Shown: positions 8,251-17,036, counted from the stretch's first letter. The stretch: 64,000 bases of DNA from G965215145 sp965215145 (GCA_965215145.1 OZ244038.1:124001-188000); one strand, 5' to 3'. Notes: a model not told the origin generated them from the letters alone. Numbers and translations: made by a program.

Positions 8251-9768
8251 ATGCCCGACCTCACCGACCTCACGACCCTCGGCGCGCTGAAGCAGGCCGG
8301 CTACCGGCCCCGGCCCGTCAAGGACGAGGTCCGCGAGAACCTGATCCGCAAGCTCCGCGCGGGCGAGGACGTCTTCCCCGGCATCCTCGGCTTCGACCGG
8401 ACGGTGACCCCACACGTCCAGAACGCGCTGCTCGCCCGGCACGACCTGATCCTGCTCGGCCTCCGGGGGCAGGCCAAGAGCCGCATCGTCCGGATGCTCC
8501 CGACGCTGCTCGACGAGCACCTCCCCGTCGTCGCCGGGTCTGAGGTCCACGACGACCCCTTCGCGCCGGTCTCGAAGATGGCCCGCGACCTCGTGGCCGA
8601 GCGCGGCGACGAGACCCCCATCGAGTGGGTCGGCCGGGAGGCCCGCTACGGCGAGAAGCTCGCCACGCCCGACACCTCCGTGGCCGACCTCATCGGGGAC
8701 ATCGACCCCATCAAGGCCGCCACGCGCAAGCTGACCTACGCCGACGAGGAGGTGATCCACTTCGGCATCATCCCCCGGACCAACCGCGGCATCTTCGCCA
8801 TCAACGAGCTGCCGGACCTCCAGCCGCGCATCCAGGTCGGGCTGCTGAACGTGATGGAGGAGCAGGACATCCAGATCCGCGGCTTCAACGTCCGCATCCC
8901 GCTGGACCTGCTGATGGTGTTCACGGCCAACCCCGAGGACTACACCAACCGCGGCTCGATCATCACCCCGCTGAAGGACCGGATCGACAGCCAGATCATC
9001 ACCCACTACCCGCGCTCGCTGGAGATCGGCGTGGAGATCACGCGGCAGGAGGCGTGGCAGGAGCGCGACGGCGCCGCGGCCGTCCACCTCCCCCACGTCT
9101 TCCGGGAGGTCGTGGAGCAGGTGGCCTTCGAGGCGCGCGAGAGCGAGTACGTGGACCAGAAGTCCGGCGTCTCGGCGCGGCTGACGCGGGCGGCGCTGGA
9201 GGCGCTCGTCTCGGCCGCCGAGCGGCGGGCGCTCCTCAACGGCGAGCCCGAGACGACCGTCCGGGTCACCGACCTCCAGGCCGTCGAGCCGGCGGTGACG
9301 GGGAAGGTGGAGCTGGTCTACGAGGGCGAGCAGGAGGGCGCCCAGGGCGTGGCCCACCTCCTCATCGGCCGCGCCCTCGGGGCGACGTTCAAGCGCTACT
9401 TCCCCGACCCCACCGACAAGGAGAAGGGCCGGGAGGCCTATCAGAAGGTCCTCGGGTGGTTCTCGAAGGGGAACGCCCTCGACCTCGACGCGGGGATGGC
9501 GTTCGACGCCTACGCGAAGGCGCTCGACCGGGTGGACGGGCTCCGCGAGGTCGTCGCCCAGCACACGAGCCCGGCGACGCCAGCCGAGGCGGCGAGCATG
9601 ATGGAGCTCGTCGTCGAGGGGCTCCACCAGCACTCCCTCGTGGGGAAAGACCGCGTGGCCGGCGAGCTCCAGTACACCGACATCATGGGCAGCGTGCTCG
9701 GCTCCATCGGCCGGATCGAGGACGACGACGAGGACTGGGAGGACTTCCGCCGCCGCTACGGTGGCTGA
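8251..9768 (+). CDS. Mg-chelatase subunit I/MoxR-like AAA+ ATPase
   Basis: A 505-residue AAA+ protein resembling the ChlI/BchI clade. The Walker A loop is GLRGQAKSR near residue 75, the Walker B region is GIFAINELPDL (Asn-Glu rather than Asp-Glu), and VGLLNVMEEQDIQIRGF, IPLDLLMVFTANPEDYTNRG and ITPLKDRIDSQIITHYP follow as in Mg-chelatase sensor regions. Such ATPases act as metal-insertion or remodelling machines, normally with a VWA-domain partner encoded next door. That partner is absent: the lower-GC PIN module lies immediately downstream. The true substrate is unknown. Confidence 0.88.
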   Translation: MPDLTDLTTLGALKQAGYRPRPVKDEVRENLIRKLRAGEDVFPGILGFDRTVTPHVQNALLARHDLILLGLRGQAKSRIVRMLPTLLDEHLPVVAGSEVHDDPFAPVSKMARDLVAERGDETPIEWVGREARYGEKLATPDTSVADLIGDIDPIKAATRKLTYADEEVIHFGIIPRTNRGIFAINELPDLQPRIQVGLLNVMEEQDIQIRGFNVRIPLDLLMVFTANPEDYTNRGSIITPLKDRIDSQIITHYPRSLEIGVEITRQEAWQERDGAAAVHLPHVFREVVEQVAFEARESEYVDQKSGVSARLTRAALEALVSAAERRALLNGEPETTVRVTDLQAVEPAVTGKVELVYEGEQEGAQGVAHLLIGRALGATFKRYFPDPTDKEKGREAYQKVLGWFSKGNALDLDAGMAFDAYAKALDRVDGLREVVAQHTSPATPAEAASMMELVVEGLHQHSLVGKDRVAGELQYTDIMGSVLGSIGRIEDDDEDWEDFRRRYGG

Positions 9769-9802
9769 GGGCGTTAAATTGCGACAACCAGACTCAGGAG
9801 AC

Positions 9803-10087
9803 ATGGTCGACGTAAAGCAGGCGGTGCAAGCCGCTACCAGCTATTTCGAAGATTTATACTCTCAGGAACTGGCGAGTTGGTTGCGTCTCGAAGAGGTGAA
9901 GCTCTCGGAGGACGAGAGCCAATGGCAGATTACGTTGAGCTTCGTTGACGAATCTGAGTCTCACCCGCTTAGTCCCGTCCTGGGTTCGGCACCACGGCAT
10001 TATAAGATTTTTGAAATCGATGCAGACTCGGGGAAGGTCAGGTCTATGTTAATCCGCAAAATCAATGACACGTCGGTATCTCAATGA
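9803..10087 (+). CDS. Small uncharacterised protein upstream of PIN domain gene
   Basis: A 94-residue acidic protein of unknown function. Composition and spacing (QAVQAATSYFEDLYSQEL, then LEEVKLSEDESQWQITLSF, ending YKIFEIDADSGKVRSMLIR) suggest an alpha-beta fold somewhat like PepSY domains. ATG 9803 is preferred because CAGGAG lies just before it; an earlier in-frame start would overlap the AAA+ gene. The 3' end overlaps the PIN gene by 23 bp, so the two are probably translated together. Lower GC and AT-richer codons than the neighbours suggest transfer. It could be the antitoxin-like partner of the PIN protein; this is inference from layout. Confidence 0.75.
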   Translation: MVDVKQAVQAATSYFEDLYSQELASWLRLEEVKLSEDESQWQITLSFVDESESHPLSPVLGSAPRHYKIFEIDADSGKVRSMLIRKINDTSVSQ

Positions 10088-10571
10088 TTTGCTCAAGCGC
10101 TATCGGACGCGCGGAATTCTCGTCGATGCCAACCTCCTCCTACTCTACGTCGTGGGCACCCACGACGAGCGGCTAATCACCTCGTTTAAGCGCACCCGGC
10201 AGTTCACGCCGGAAGACTACCGTCTGCTTGCTAGCATCGTCGGGTACTTTGAGCGAATCGTCACGACGCCGCACGTCCTCACTGAGGTCAACGGGCTCTC
10301 GAATCAGCTTCCCGGCCGGCTCCGCTTCGACTTCTATGGCACATTCGGAAGCGGCCTCAGGGAATGGACAGAGCAGCTGTTTCCCTCGACTGAGGCTGTC
10401 GAGAACATGGCTTTCCGGTATCTCGGGCTGACCGACGCGGCCATTGCGGAGGTAGCGAGGGGCGACGTGCTCGTGCTGAGCGTTGACCTGGACCTTATCA
10501 CTCACCTCCATAAGACCGGGCGCGACGCGATCAACTTCAACAACATCCGCCCACTCGGCTGGTCGATATGA
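10065..10571 (+). CDS. PIN-domain ribonuclease-like protein
   Basis: A 168-residue protein with the PIN catalytic pattern: first acidic residue in ILVDANLLLL (about residue 22), a conserved Glu in PHVLTEVNGL, and acidic residues in LTDAAIAEVARGDVLVLSVD near the C-terminus. PIN proteins are Mg-dependent ribonucleases, often VapC-like toxins, but this one is longer than usual VapC (about 130 residues). The gene overlaps the preceding small gene by 23 bp and shares its lower GC. It is therefore probably half of a two-gene module, either toxin-antitoxin or a defence-type pair. Target RNA unknown. Confidence 0.82.
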   Translation: MTRRYLNDLLKRYRTRGILVDANLLLLYVVGTHDERLITSFKRTRQFTPEDYRLLASIVGYFERIVTTPHVLTEVNGLSNQLPGRLRFDFYGTFGSGLREWTEQLFPSTEAVENMAFRYLGLTDAAIAEVARGDVLVLSVDLDLITHLHKTGRDAINFNNIRPLGWSI

Positions 10572-10650
10572 GCCGCTACGGCGGTTGAAGCGGGAGGCGT
10601 GAGTGCCGATGGGGTAACTTGACGTGCGCTTCTAACCCACCACACGCTTG

Positions 10651-11766
10651 ATGCGCCCCCTCCTCTTTGCCGCTCTGCTCTGCGGGGCGGTGCCCCTCGC
10701 CGCGCAACCGGCCGACTCGCTTCTCCCCCCCCCGTCCGCAGAACCCGACGAGGCCGACCTCGCCGTCGGGGGGCAGCTCGTCGGGGCGGTCTACGAGGCG
10801 CCGCCGTTCGCCTTTAAGCACCCGGACGGGACGTGGGACGGGATCGCCGTCGAGCTGTGGCGGGACGTCGGGCGGGAGCTTGGCTTTGACGCCGAGATCC
10901 TCGAGGTCCCCGAGGCCGAGGCGCTCGCCACCGTCGCCACGGGCTCGGCCGACGTGGCCGTCGTCGCCGTGGCCGAGGCGGAGCCCGAGGCGGCCGTCGC
11001 GTTCACGCACGCCTACTACACCGCCCCGCTCGGCGTGGCCGAGAAGGGCGAGCGCGTGCCGAGCATCGGCGAGGTCATCGGCCGCGTGCTCTCGCCGACG
11101 TTTCTCTGGATCGTGCTCGGGCTGGCCGTGCTGCTGCTGGTCGTGGGGGCCCTCGTGTGGCTGGCCGAGCGGCACGAGAACTCCGACGACTTCGAGGAGG
11201 AGGCGAAGCCGGGGCTGTGGTCCGGGTTCTGGTGGGCCGGCGTCACGATGACGACGATCGGCTACGGCGACAAAGCGCCGAAGACGGTCCCCGGCCGCGT
11301 CGTCGCGCTGTTCTGGATGCTCGTCTCGATGGGGCTCACGGCCGCGCTGACGGCGACCATCGTCTCGGCGCTCGGGATCGGCTCGGGCGGCGGGAGCAGC
11401 AGCAACGCCAGCCTCCCCGGCGACCTCGAGGAGAAGGCCGTCGGGGTCGTCGAGCGCTCGGCGGCGGCGGAGTACCTCTCGACCATCGGCCTCTCGGCCC
11501 GCACGTTCCCCGACGAGAAGGCCGGCCTCCGCGCGCTGCGGGACGACAGCCTCGACGCCTTCGTGGCCACGGCGCCGGTGCTGGAGCAGGCGATGAAGGA
11601 CGTGGACGGGGACTTCTCGATGAGCACGACGCGGGTCGAGCCGCAGCGCTACGCCTTCGCCGTGGGCGCCGAGAGCGCGCTGCGGGACCGGCTCGGGCGG
11701 GCCGTGCTGGAGCAGACCCGCGGCGCCTCGTGGCAGGCGACGCTGGAGCGCTACCTCGGGGGGTGA
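10651..11766 (+). CDS. Glutamate-receptor-like (GluR0-type) potassium-selective ion channel
   Basis: A 371-residue protein with a signal peptide (MRPLLFAALLCGAVPLAAQ) and a bacterial solute-binding domain split by a two-helix channel. Lobe S1 covers about residues 38-130 (VGAVYEAPPFAFKHPDG, ATGSADVAVVAV). M1 is LWIVLGLAVLLLVVGALVW; the pore loop carries MTTIGYGDKAP, a potassium-channel filter; M2 is ALFWMLVSMGLTAALTATIV. Lobe S2 runs to the C-terminus (EKAVGVVERSAAAEYL, AVLEQTRGASW). This is the topology of prokaryotic ionotropic glutamate receptors such as GluR0. The ligand, probably an amino acid, is not readable. TTG at 10648 is an alternative start. A run of nine C (10725-10733) lies in the linker after the signal peptide. 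Confidence 0.9.
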   Translation: MRPLLFAALLCGAVPLAAQPADSLLPPPSAEPDEADLAVGGQLVGAVYEAPPFAFKHPDGTWDGIAVELWRDVGRELGFDAEILEVPEAEALATVATGSADVAVVAVAEAEPEAAVAFTHAYYTAPLGVAEKGERVPSIGEVIGRVLSPTFLWIVLGLAVLLLVVGALVWLAERHENSDDFEEEAKPGLWSGFWWAGVTMTTIGYGDKAPKTVPGRVVALFWMLVSMGLTAALTATIVSALGIGSGGGSSSNASLPGDLEEKAVGVVERSAAAEYLSTIGLSARTFPDEKAGLRALRDDSLDAFVATAPVLEQAMKDVDGDFSMSTTRVEPQRYAFAVGAESALRDRLGRAVLEQTRGASWQATLERYLGG

Positions 11767-11847
11767 CCGTCGGGGTCATAGCGCTGTGCCCTTGCACGTC
11801 GGCGCGGCGAGCCTTAGCCTGACCGGCAAGCCTCAGCCCTTCTAGCC

Positions 11848-13857
11848 ATGCGCCTCCTCCCGCTGCTCTTCGCCTCGCTCCTCGCCCCCGTCGCCTCGGC
11901 CCAGACGTTCAGCGACGCTTCCGACCTCCTCGACGGGGAGGGCCCCCCCACTGGCTTTTCGGGCACCAGTTCCGTCGTTGACGTCGATGGGGACGGCCGC
12001 ATCGACCTCTACCGCGGTGGGCTCTTACGCCTTCAGCGGGAGGGGGTCTTCAACGCCGTCCCCGTCACCATCACCAGCAATGGCCACCCGAGCTCTATCG
12101 GCGGCGTTTTTGGGGACGCCGACGGGAATGGGCTCCCCGAGGCCTACCTCGTCGAGCTAGCCGATTCCGTCCGGGTGTGGGAGTACGCTCCGGCGCGGGA
12201 GGAACTGCGGCCTAAGGTTCGGCTCCCCGAGCCTCCGGAAGCCTTCTTCCCCCAAGGGTCGCTCTGGCTCGACGCCAATGGGGATGGGCTCCTCGACCTC
12301 TTCGTCGGGAACGACCTTGACGTAGACCTCCTTTACCTCAACCGGGGCGATGGCTCGTTTGACGATGCCAGCGATCAGCTCCCGCAGGTCTACCGCCCCG
12401 TCTACGGCACCGCCGCTGCCGACTACGACCGCGATGGCGATCCCGACATCTACGCCGGCATCTGTGCCACGTTCGCAGAGCTCTCCATAAACTTCCTGTT
12501 CGAGAACGATGGGGCCGGAGACTTCATCGACGTCGCGCCGAGGGCAGGCGTTGCCGACAGCCTCGCCGGCTGGGGCGTCACCTGGCTCGATTACGACAAC
12601 GACGGGTGGCTCGACGCCTACGTAGCCAACATGCCGGCTTCGCCGCTCGACCCGCGGCCCGGTCTAAATCGGCTGCACCGGAACCTCGGAGATGGGACGT
12701 TCGAGGAGGTCGCTGCTACGGCCGGTGTGGCCGGCGACGAGGAGGAGGACTCGTGGGACGTCTCCGCCGCCGACTTCGACAACGACGGCTGGACGGACCT
12801 CCTCGTGGCGAACTTCCCGGAGCCCCCCCGCCTCTACCGGAACGAGGGCGATGGCACCTTCACGGACATCTGGTCGGACGCCGTCGGCGAGGAACTCCCC
12901 CACTTCGGCCACGCCGTCGGCGACGTGAACGGGGACGGCTGGGTCGACATCTTCATTCCGGGGGGCGAGTCCCGGCTCCTCTACAATGACGGTGGAACGA
13001 ACGGGTGGCTCAAGGTCCGCCTCCGCGGCACGGCGTCCAACCCCGACGGCATCGGCGCCCGCGTCGAGGTCGAGGCCGGGGGCCTCAGCATGGTGCGCGA
13101 GGTCTCGGCCGGGAGCGGGATGATCTCGCAGAACCACGCGCTCCGCGCGCACTTCGGCCTCGGCACAGCCGCCGCGGCCGACGTCACCGTCCGCTGGCCT
13201 AGCGGGGAGGTGGACGTGCTGGAGGGCCTCACGCCGAACCAGGAGGTCACGGTCGTCGAGGGGCTTGGGCGGAACGACCCGCCGGGGCCGTTCGCCCTCG
13301 TCGCCCCGGAGGACGGAGCCGGCTTCGACGAGGGCGCTCCGGTGACGCTCGTGTGGGAGGCCGCCCCCGACGCCGAGGATGACGTGAGCTACCGGGTCTA
13401 CCTCGCCACGCCGGACGACGACCTCGTCTTCGAGACGGAGGCCACCACGTTCACCGTCCCGGACAGCCTGCTCGCCGAGGGGGGCGCGTTCTCGTGGGCC
13501 GTCGCGGCGACGGACGGCTACAGCACACGCACGAACGGCGGTGCGTTCAGCTTCACTGTAGGCTCGGTGGCGGCGGAGCCCGGGCCTACTGCTGAGCCCC
13601 TCACCCTGGAGGTCTACCCAAGCCCCACGCCCGGTGGGGTGACGGTAGCCTTCACATCGTCCGTCGCGGAGCCCCTCACGCTGGAGGTCTTCGACATGCT
13701 CGGGCGGCGGGTGCTCCAGCGTGACCTCGAAGCGCGACCGGCAGGACGGCACGCTCTGCCTCTAGGGACTGGCCTCCTGCCAGCGGGGCTCTACCACGTC
13801 CGGCTCGCCGGAGATCGGAGCGGGGCCGTCGTGCGCCCGCTCGTTCGCGTGGATTAG
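11848..13857 (+). CDS. Secreted FG-GAP/VCBS repeat protein with ASPIC/UnbV domain and T9SS sorting tail
   Basis: A 669-residue protein with a signal peptide (MRLLPLLFASLLAPVASAQ). Several FG-GAP/VCBS repeats follow, each with calcium-binding acidic loops such as DVDGDGRIDLYRG, DANGDGLLDLF, DYDRDGDPDIYAG and DYDNDGWLDAYVAN. An ASPIC/UnbV domain comes next (about residues 385-470; GIGARVEVEAGG, VTVRWPSGEVDVLEGL). A fibronectin-like stretch and a type IX secretion sorting domain close the protein (LEVYPSPTPGGVTVAF ... LEVFDMLGRRVLQ ... LPAGLYHVRL). CRTAC-like proteins of this kind are extracellular and probably adhesive; the ligand is unknown. It is predicted to cross the outer membrane by T9SS. 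Confidence 0.9.
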   Translation: MRLLPLLFASLLAPVASAQTFSDASDLLDGEGPPTGFSGTSSVVDVDGDGRIDLYRGGLLRLQREGVFNAVPVTITSNGHPSSIGGVFGDADGNGLPEAYLVELADSVRVWEYAPAREELRPKVRLPEPPEAFFPQGSLWLDANGDGLLDLFVGNDLDVDLLYLNRGDGSFDDASDQLPQVYRPVYGTAAADYDRDGDPDIYAGICATFAELSINFLFENDGAGDFIDVAPRAGVADSLAGWGVTWLDYDNDGWLDAYVANMPASPLDPRPGLNRLHRNLGDGTFEEVAATAGVAGDEEEDSWDVSAADFDNDGWTDLLVANFPEPPRLYRNEGDGTFTDIWSDAVGEELPHFGHAVGDVNGDGWVDIFIPGGESRLLYNDGGTNGWLKVRLRGTASNPDGIGARVEVEAGGLSMVREVSAGSGMISQNHALRAHFGLGTAAAADVTVRWPSGEVDVLEGLTPNQEVTVVEGLGRNDPPGPFALVAPEDGAGFDEGAPVTLVWEAAPDAEDDVSYRVYLATPDDDLVFETEATTFTVPDSLLAEGGAFSWAVAATDGYSTRTNGGAFSFTVGSVAAEPGPTAEPLTLEVYPSPTPGGVTVAFTSSVAEPLTLEVFDMLGRRVLQRDLEARPAGRHALPLGTGLLPAGLYHVRLAGDRSGAVVRPLVRVD

Positions 13858-13920
13858 GCGGTAACGCAGGGCGAGGGTAGGTGAGGCTCGTTGTAGCTTC
13901 GCCGCCCCGACCCGCGCGTG

Positions 13921-16131
13921 ATGGCTCGCCTCGTCCTCCTGCTCCTCGTGGCCGTCGCGCTGAGTGGCGCGGCGCGGGCGCAGTACGGCGCCGTCGCCGG
14001 CACCATCACGGATCGGGAGACGGGCGAGGGGCTCGCGGGGGCGAACGTAACGCTCCGGGGCGAGGCGGGGGAGCTCGGGACGGCGGCGGACGCGGATGGG
14101 CGGTTCGCGTTCGGGCGGCTGCTGCCGGGGGAGTACGTGCTGCGCGCCTCGTTCCTCGGGTACGAGCCCTTCGCCGACACGCTGGAGGTCGGGTTCGGGG
14201 AGCGGGTCGCGGTGAGGGTCGAGCTGGGGGCGGAGGCGGCGGAGCTGGAAGCCGTGACGGTCGAGGAGGAGGCCCCGCCGTCGAGCGCGGCCCCGGCGGG
14301 GCTGGTGCGGCTGCGCCCGGCTGACCTCGCCGCGGTCCCCACGCCGGACCTCGCCGGCGGCGACCTCGCGGGGCTGCTCACGGCGCAGCCCGGCGTCGTG
14401 ACGGTCGGGGACCGCGGGGGGCAGCTCTACGTCCGCGGCGGCGAGCCGACGCAGAACCTCGTGCTGGTCGACGGGATGCGGCTGTTCCAGCCGTTCCACA
14501 TCGTCGGGTTCTACTCGGCGGTGCCGGCCGAGATCGTGCAGACGGCCGACGTCTACGCCGGGGGGTTCGGCGCGCAGTACGGCGGGCGGATCTCGTCGGT
14601 GGTGGACGTGCAGACGCGGAACGGGAGCAAGCGGCGGTGGAGCGGGGCGCTCGCGCTGGCGCCGTTCCTGGCGTCCGCCCGCGCCGACGGGCCGCTCGTG
14701 CCGGGCCTCGTCTCGGCGGTGGTCTCGGTGCGGGAGTCGCTGGTGGAGCGGCTCGCGGCGGCGGCCGTCGGGGAGCCCCTGCCGTACCGGTTCGGCGACG
14801 CCTTCGGGAAGCTCCACGCCTTCTTCGACGCCCGCTCCTTCGTAACCGTCTCGGCCCTCGTCACCCACGACGAGGGGAGCCTCGCCGGTGCGGACGCCGA
14901 GCCCAGCCTCGACGACGACCGGGTGGGGTGGGCGAACCGCGCCGTGCAGGGCCGCTTCTTCTTCCTCCCCCGCGACTTCCCCGCCGCCCTCGACCTCTCG
15001 GCGGGCTACACCGGCTACGACGCCTCGCTGACCTCGGGCGGCGAGCGCGATCGGGAGGCGCTGGCCGAGAGCTTCGGCGGCGAGTTCGCGCTGCAGTACC
15101 TGCTCGGGCGGCAGCGGCTCCGGTTCGGGTTCGGGGCGCGGACGCTCCGATTCCAGTACCGTTTCGATGCAGGTGGGCCGGCGGCGCGGGAGGGGCTGAC
15201 GGAGGGGACGGCGTTCGTCGCGGGCGAGTTCGCGCTGGGCAGCGGGGTCCGCGTCGAGCCGGGGCTGCGGGTGCAGACGTTCCCCGCGCAGCGGCAGACG
15301 GTCTCCCTCGAACCCCGGCTGCGGGCGGCGTGGACGCCGGCGGCGGCCGGGCGGCGGCACACGCTCAGCGGCGCGCTCGGCCTCTACCGGCAGGAGATCG
15401 TCGGGCTGACCGACGCGCGCGACATCGGCGACGTGTTCACGGCGTGGGCGCCGGTGGCGGCGGGGCAACCCCTCCCCCGAGCCGCGCATGCCATCGCCGG
15501 CTGGGAGGCGCGGTGGCGGCCGTGGCTCGTGACGAGCGCCGAGGTCTACACGAAGGCGCTCGCCGGGCAGGCCCTCCTCCTCGACGACCGCCTCACCCCG
15601 ACCGACGGCACCGCGCGCGGGCTCGACCTCCGCGCGGAGTGGCGGCGGGCGCCGGTCTACCTCCTCCTCACCTACGGCTACGGCGCCGTCACCTACCGCG
15701 AGGGCGGACAGACGTACCGCCCGCCGCACGACCGACGGCACCGCGCCGGGCTCGTGGTCCGCTGGGCGCCGGGGCCGTGGGACTTCAGCGCGCGCGCGCA
15801 GCTCGCCTCCGGGCGGCCGTTCACCCGGATCGCCGGCTACGTCGACGTGCCGCCCCCGCCGAACCCGTCCGGCGGCCTCCCCACCGCGCCGAGCACGCCG
15901 ACGGTGCTCACCGAGCAGCCGCTCTACGCCGCCGTCACGCCCGGCTACGCCCGCCTCGACCTCAGCGTCGAGCGCCGGTTCGACCTCGGCCCGGCGCTGC
16001 TGACGGTGCAGGCCGCCGCCGTGAACGCGACCGACCGCGACAACCTCTTCTACTTCGACACCCGGCAGGCACGGCGCGTGGACCAGCTCCCGCTGCTGCC
16101 GTCGCTCGGCGTGCGGGTGGACTTCGAGTGA
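13921..16131 (+). CDS. TonB-dependent outer membrane receptor with N-terminal carboxypeptidase-like domain
   Basis: A 736-residue protein: signal peptide (MARLVLLLLVAVALSGAARAQ), a CarboxypepD_reg-like domain (VAGTITDRETGEGLAGANVTL, LRASFLGYEPFADTL), a plug domain (VRGGEPTQNLVLVDGMRLF, FYSAVPAEIVQTADVYAGGF, GGRISSVVDVQTRNG) and a beta-barrel ending in an aromatic residue (GVRVDFE). Such receptors import scarce nutrients with energy from TonB-ExbBD. It lacks the SusC signature and is paired with a small lipoprotein whose ATG overlaps its stop codon (TGATG), so the two act together. GTG at 13918 is an alternative start. Substrate unknown. Confidence 0.93.
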   Translation: MARLVLLLLVAVALSGAARAQYGAVAGTITDRETGEGLAGANVTLRGEAGELGTAADADGRFAFGRLLPGEYVLRASFLGYEPFADTLEVGFGERVAVRVELGAEAAELEAVTVEEEAPPSSAAPAGLVRLRPADLAAVPTPDLAGGDLAGLLTAQPGVVTVGDRGGQLYVRGGEPTQNLVLVDGMRLFQPFHIVGFYSAVPAEIVQTADVYAGGFGAQYGGRISSVVDVQTRNGSKRRWSGALALAPFLASARADGPLVPGLVSAVVSVRESLVERLAAAAVGEPLPYRFGDAFGKLHAFFDARSFVTVSALVTHDEGSLAGADAEPSLDDDRVGWANRAVQGRFFFLPRDFPAALDLSAGYTGYDASLTSGGERDREALAESFGGEFALQYLLGRQRLRFGFGARTLRFQYRFDAGGPAAREGLTEGTAFVAGEFALGSGVRVEPGLRVQTFPAQRQTVSLEPRLRAAWTPAAAGRRHTLSGALGLYRQEIVGLTDARDIGDVFTAWAPVAAGQPLPRAAHAIAGWEARWRPWLVTSAEVYTKALAGQALLLDDRLTPTDGTARGLDLRAEWRRAPVYLLLTYGYGAVTYREGGQTYRPPHDRRHRAGLVVRWAPGPWDFSARAQLASGRPFTRIAGYVDVPPPPNPSGGLPTAPSTPTVLTEQPLYAAVTPGYARLDLSVERRFDLGPALLTVQAAAVNATDRDNLFYFDTRQARRVDQLPLLPSLGVRVDFE

Positions 16132-16973
16132 TGCGCGCGCGCCTGGGACGATGCAGGGAGCGACCGTTGGAGACTCTCTCTCTCCTCCTTCTCTGCTCCC
16201 TCCTCTCCCTCACCGGCTGCGACGAGGGTTTCGACCCCTTCGCCGAGGGGGCCGACGGCGCGGCGCTCTCCGGCACCCTCGACGCCCGGCTCGACACGCA
16301 GTTCGTCCGCGTCGAGCCCATACGGCGTGCGCCGAATGCGGAGCCGCCGCCCCCCCTCGTCACGGCCACCGACGTCGGGAGCGGCGACGTGCTCGTCTTC
16401 CGGGACACCCTCATCACGACGAGCGACGGCGAGACGGCCCCGGCCGCCTTCAGCCTCCTCCGCCCCCTGCCGGGCCGGACCTACCGCCTCGCCGCCGAGC
16501 GCGCCGACGCGGCGGGGGCGCCTTCCGCCGTCGCCGTGCCCGTCCCCGCACGGCCGACGTTCCGGGCCGGGTCGGTCGACTCGCTGGCCGGGGGTGAGAT
16601 CGCGCAGCGGCTCACGCTGGAGGGCGCGGTGGGGCCGCCCCAGGAGGTCCGGCTCGAATACGACCTGACCGACGGGACCGGGACGGACCTCACGTCGAGC
16701 GTCCGCTACACCGCGCAGGCAGCGCCGCCGGAGGGGACCTTCACCGTCCGCGCCCTGCTCAGCCGCGACGCCGACGACCTGATCGGGCGGTTCGGCGAGG
16801 GGCTAGCGCTGCGGGGGCTCCGGCTCCGGTTCCGGCTCGTGCAGCCGCCGGTCCCCGTGGAGAACGGCCTCGGGGCCGTCGGCGCGGTGGCGGCGTTCGC
16901 GGAGCCCTACACGCTGCCGCGGGCGACGGTGCAGGAGCTCGGGTTCGAGGACGAGCAGGACCGGCGGGAATGA
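16131..16973 (+). CDS. DUF4249-like lipoprotein coupled to TonB receptor
   Basis: A 280-residue lipoprotein (signal ETLSLLLLCSLLSLTGC, lipobox LTGC). Its ATG shares a base with the receptor stop codon, so translation is coupled. The body is rich in short beta strands (VLVFRDTLITTS, YRLAAERADAAG, VRLEYDLTDGTGTDL) and resembles the DUF4249 partner lipoproteins that accompany TonB receptors in Bacteroidota. A parallel receptor/lipoprotein pair sits at the end of the window. Role: probably a surface or periplasmic accessory of the receptor. The family assignment is inference from position and style rather than a clear motif. Confidence 0.65.
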   Translation: MRARLGRCRERPLETLSLLLLCSLLSLTGCDEGFDPFAEGADGAALSGTLDARLDTQFVRVEPIRRAPNAEPPPPLVTATDVGSGDVLVFRDTLITTSDGETAPAAFSLLRPLPGRTYRLAAERADAAGAPSAVAVPVPARPTFRAGSVDSLAGGEIAQRLTLEGAVGPPQEVRLEYDLTDGTGTDLTSSVRYTAQAAPPEGTFTVRALLSRDADDLIGRFGEGLALRGLRLRFRLVQPPVPVENGLGAVGAVAAFAEPYTLPRATVQELGFEDEQDRRE

Positions 16974-17036
16974 CGCGGCCGTGAGACCGGACGCAGCGCC
17001 GGCGCATAGCTTCCCGCCTCACCCGCTGCCCCTGCC

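Larger units (their letters stand above)
9753..10588. repeat. 16-bp direct repeat bounding the PIN-domain module
   Basis: The last 16 bases of the AAA+ gene (9753-9768, CCGCTACGGTGGCTGA) recur with two differences at 10573-10588 (CCGCTACGGCGGTTGA), one base after the PIN gene stop. The second copy is non-coding. This arrangement is what remains after insertion at a gene 3' end with target duplication, but the core GCTACGG is common in this genome, so chance is possible. Confidence 0.45.

Noticed and set aside
5496..8543. Very long plus-strand open frame (about 1,000 codons) across the kinase and hydrolase genes
   Set aside because: It is antisense to two genes with clear family motifs; in such GC-rich DNA stop codons are rare in the complementary frames, and the translation is low-complexity Arg/Ala/Pro.
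14637..16130. Plus-strand frame running through the TonB receptor into the lipoprotein gene
   Set aside because: Only the part from 16131 is protein-like; the rest is an out-of-frame reading of the receptor.
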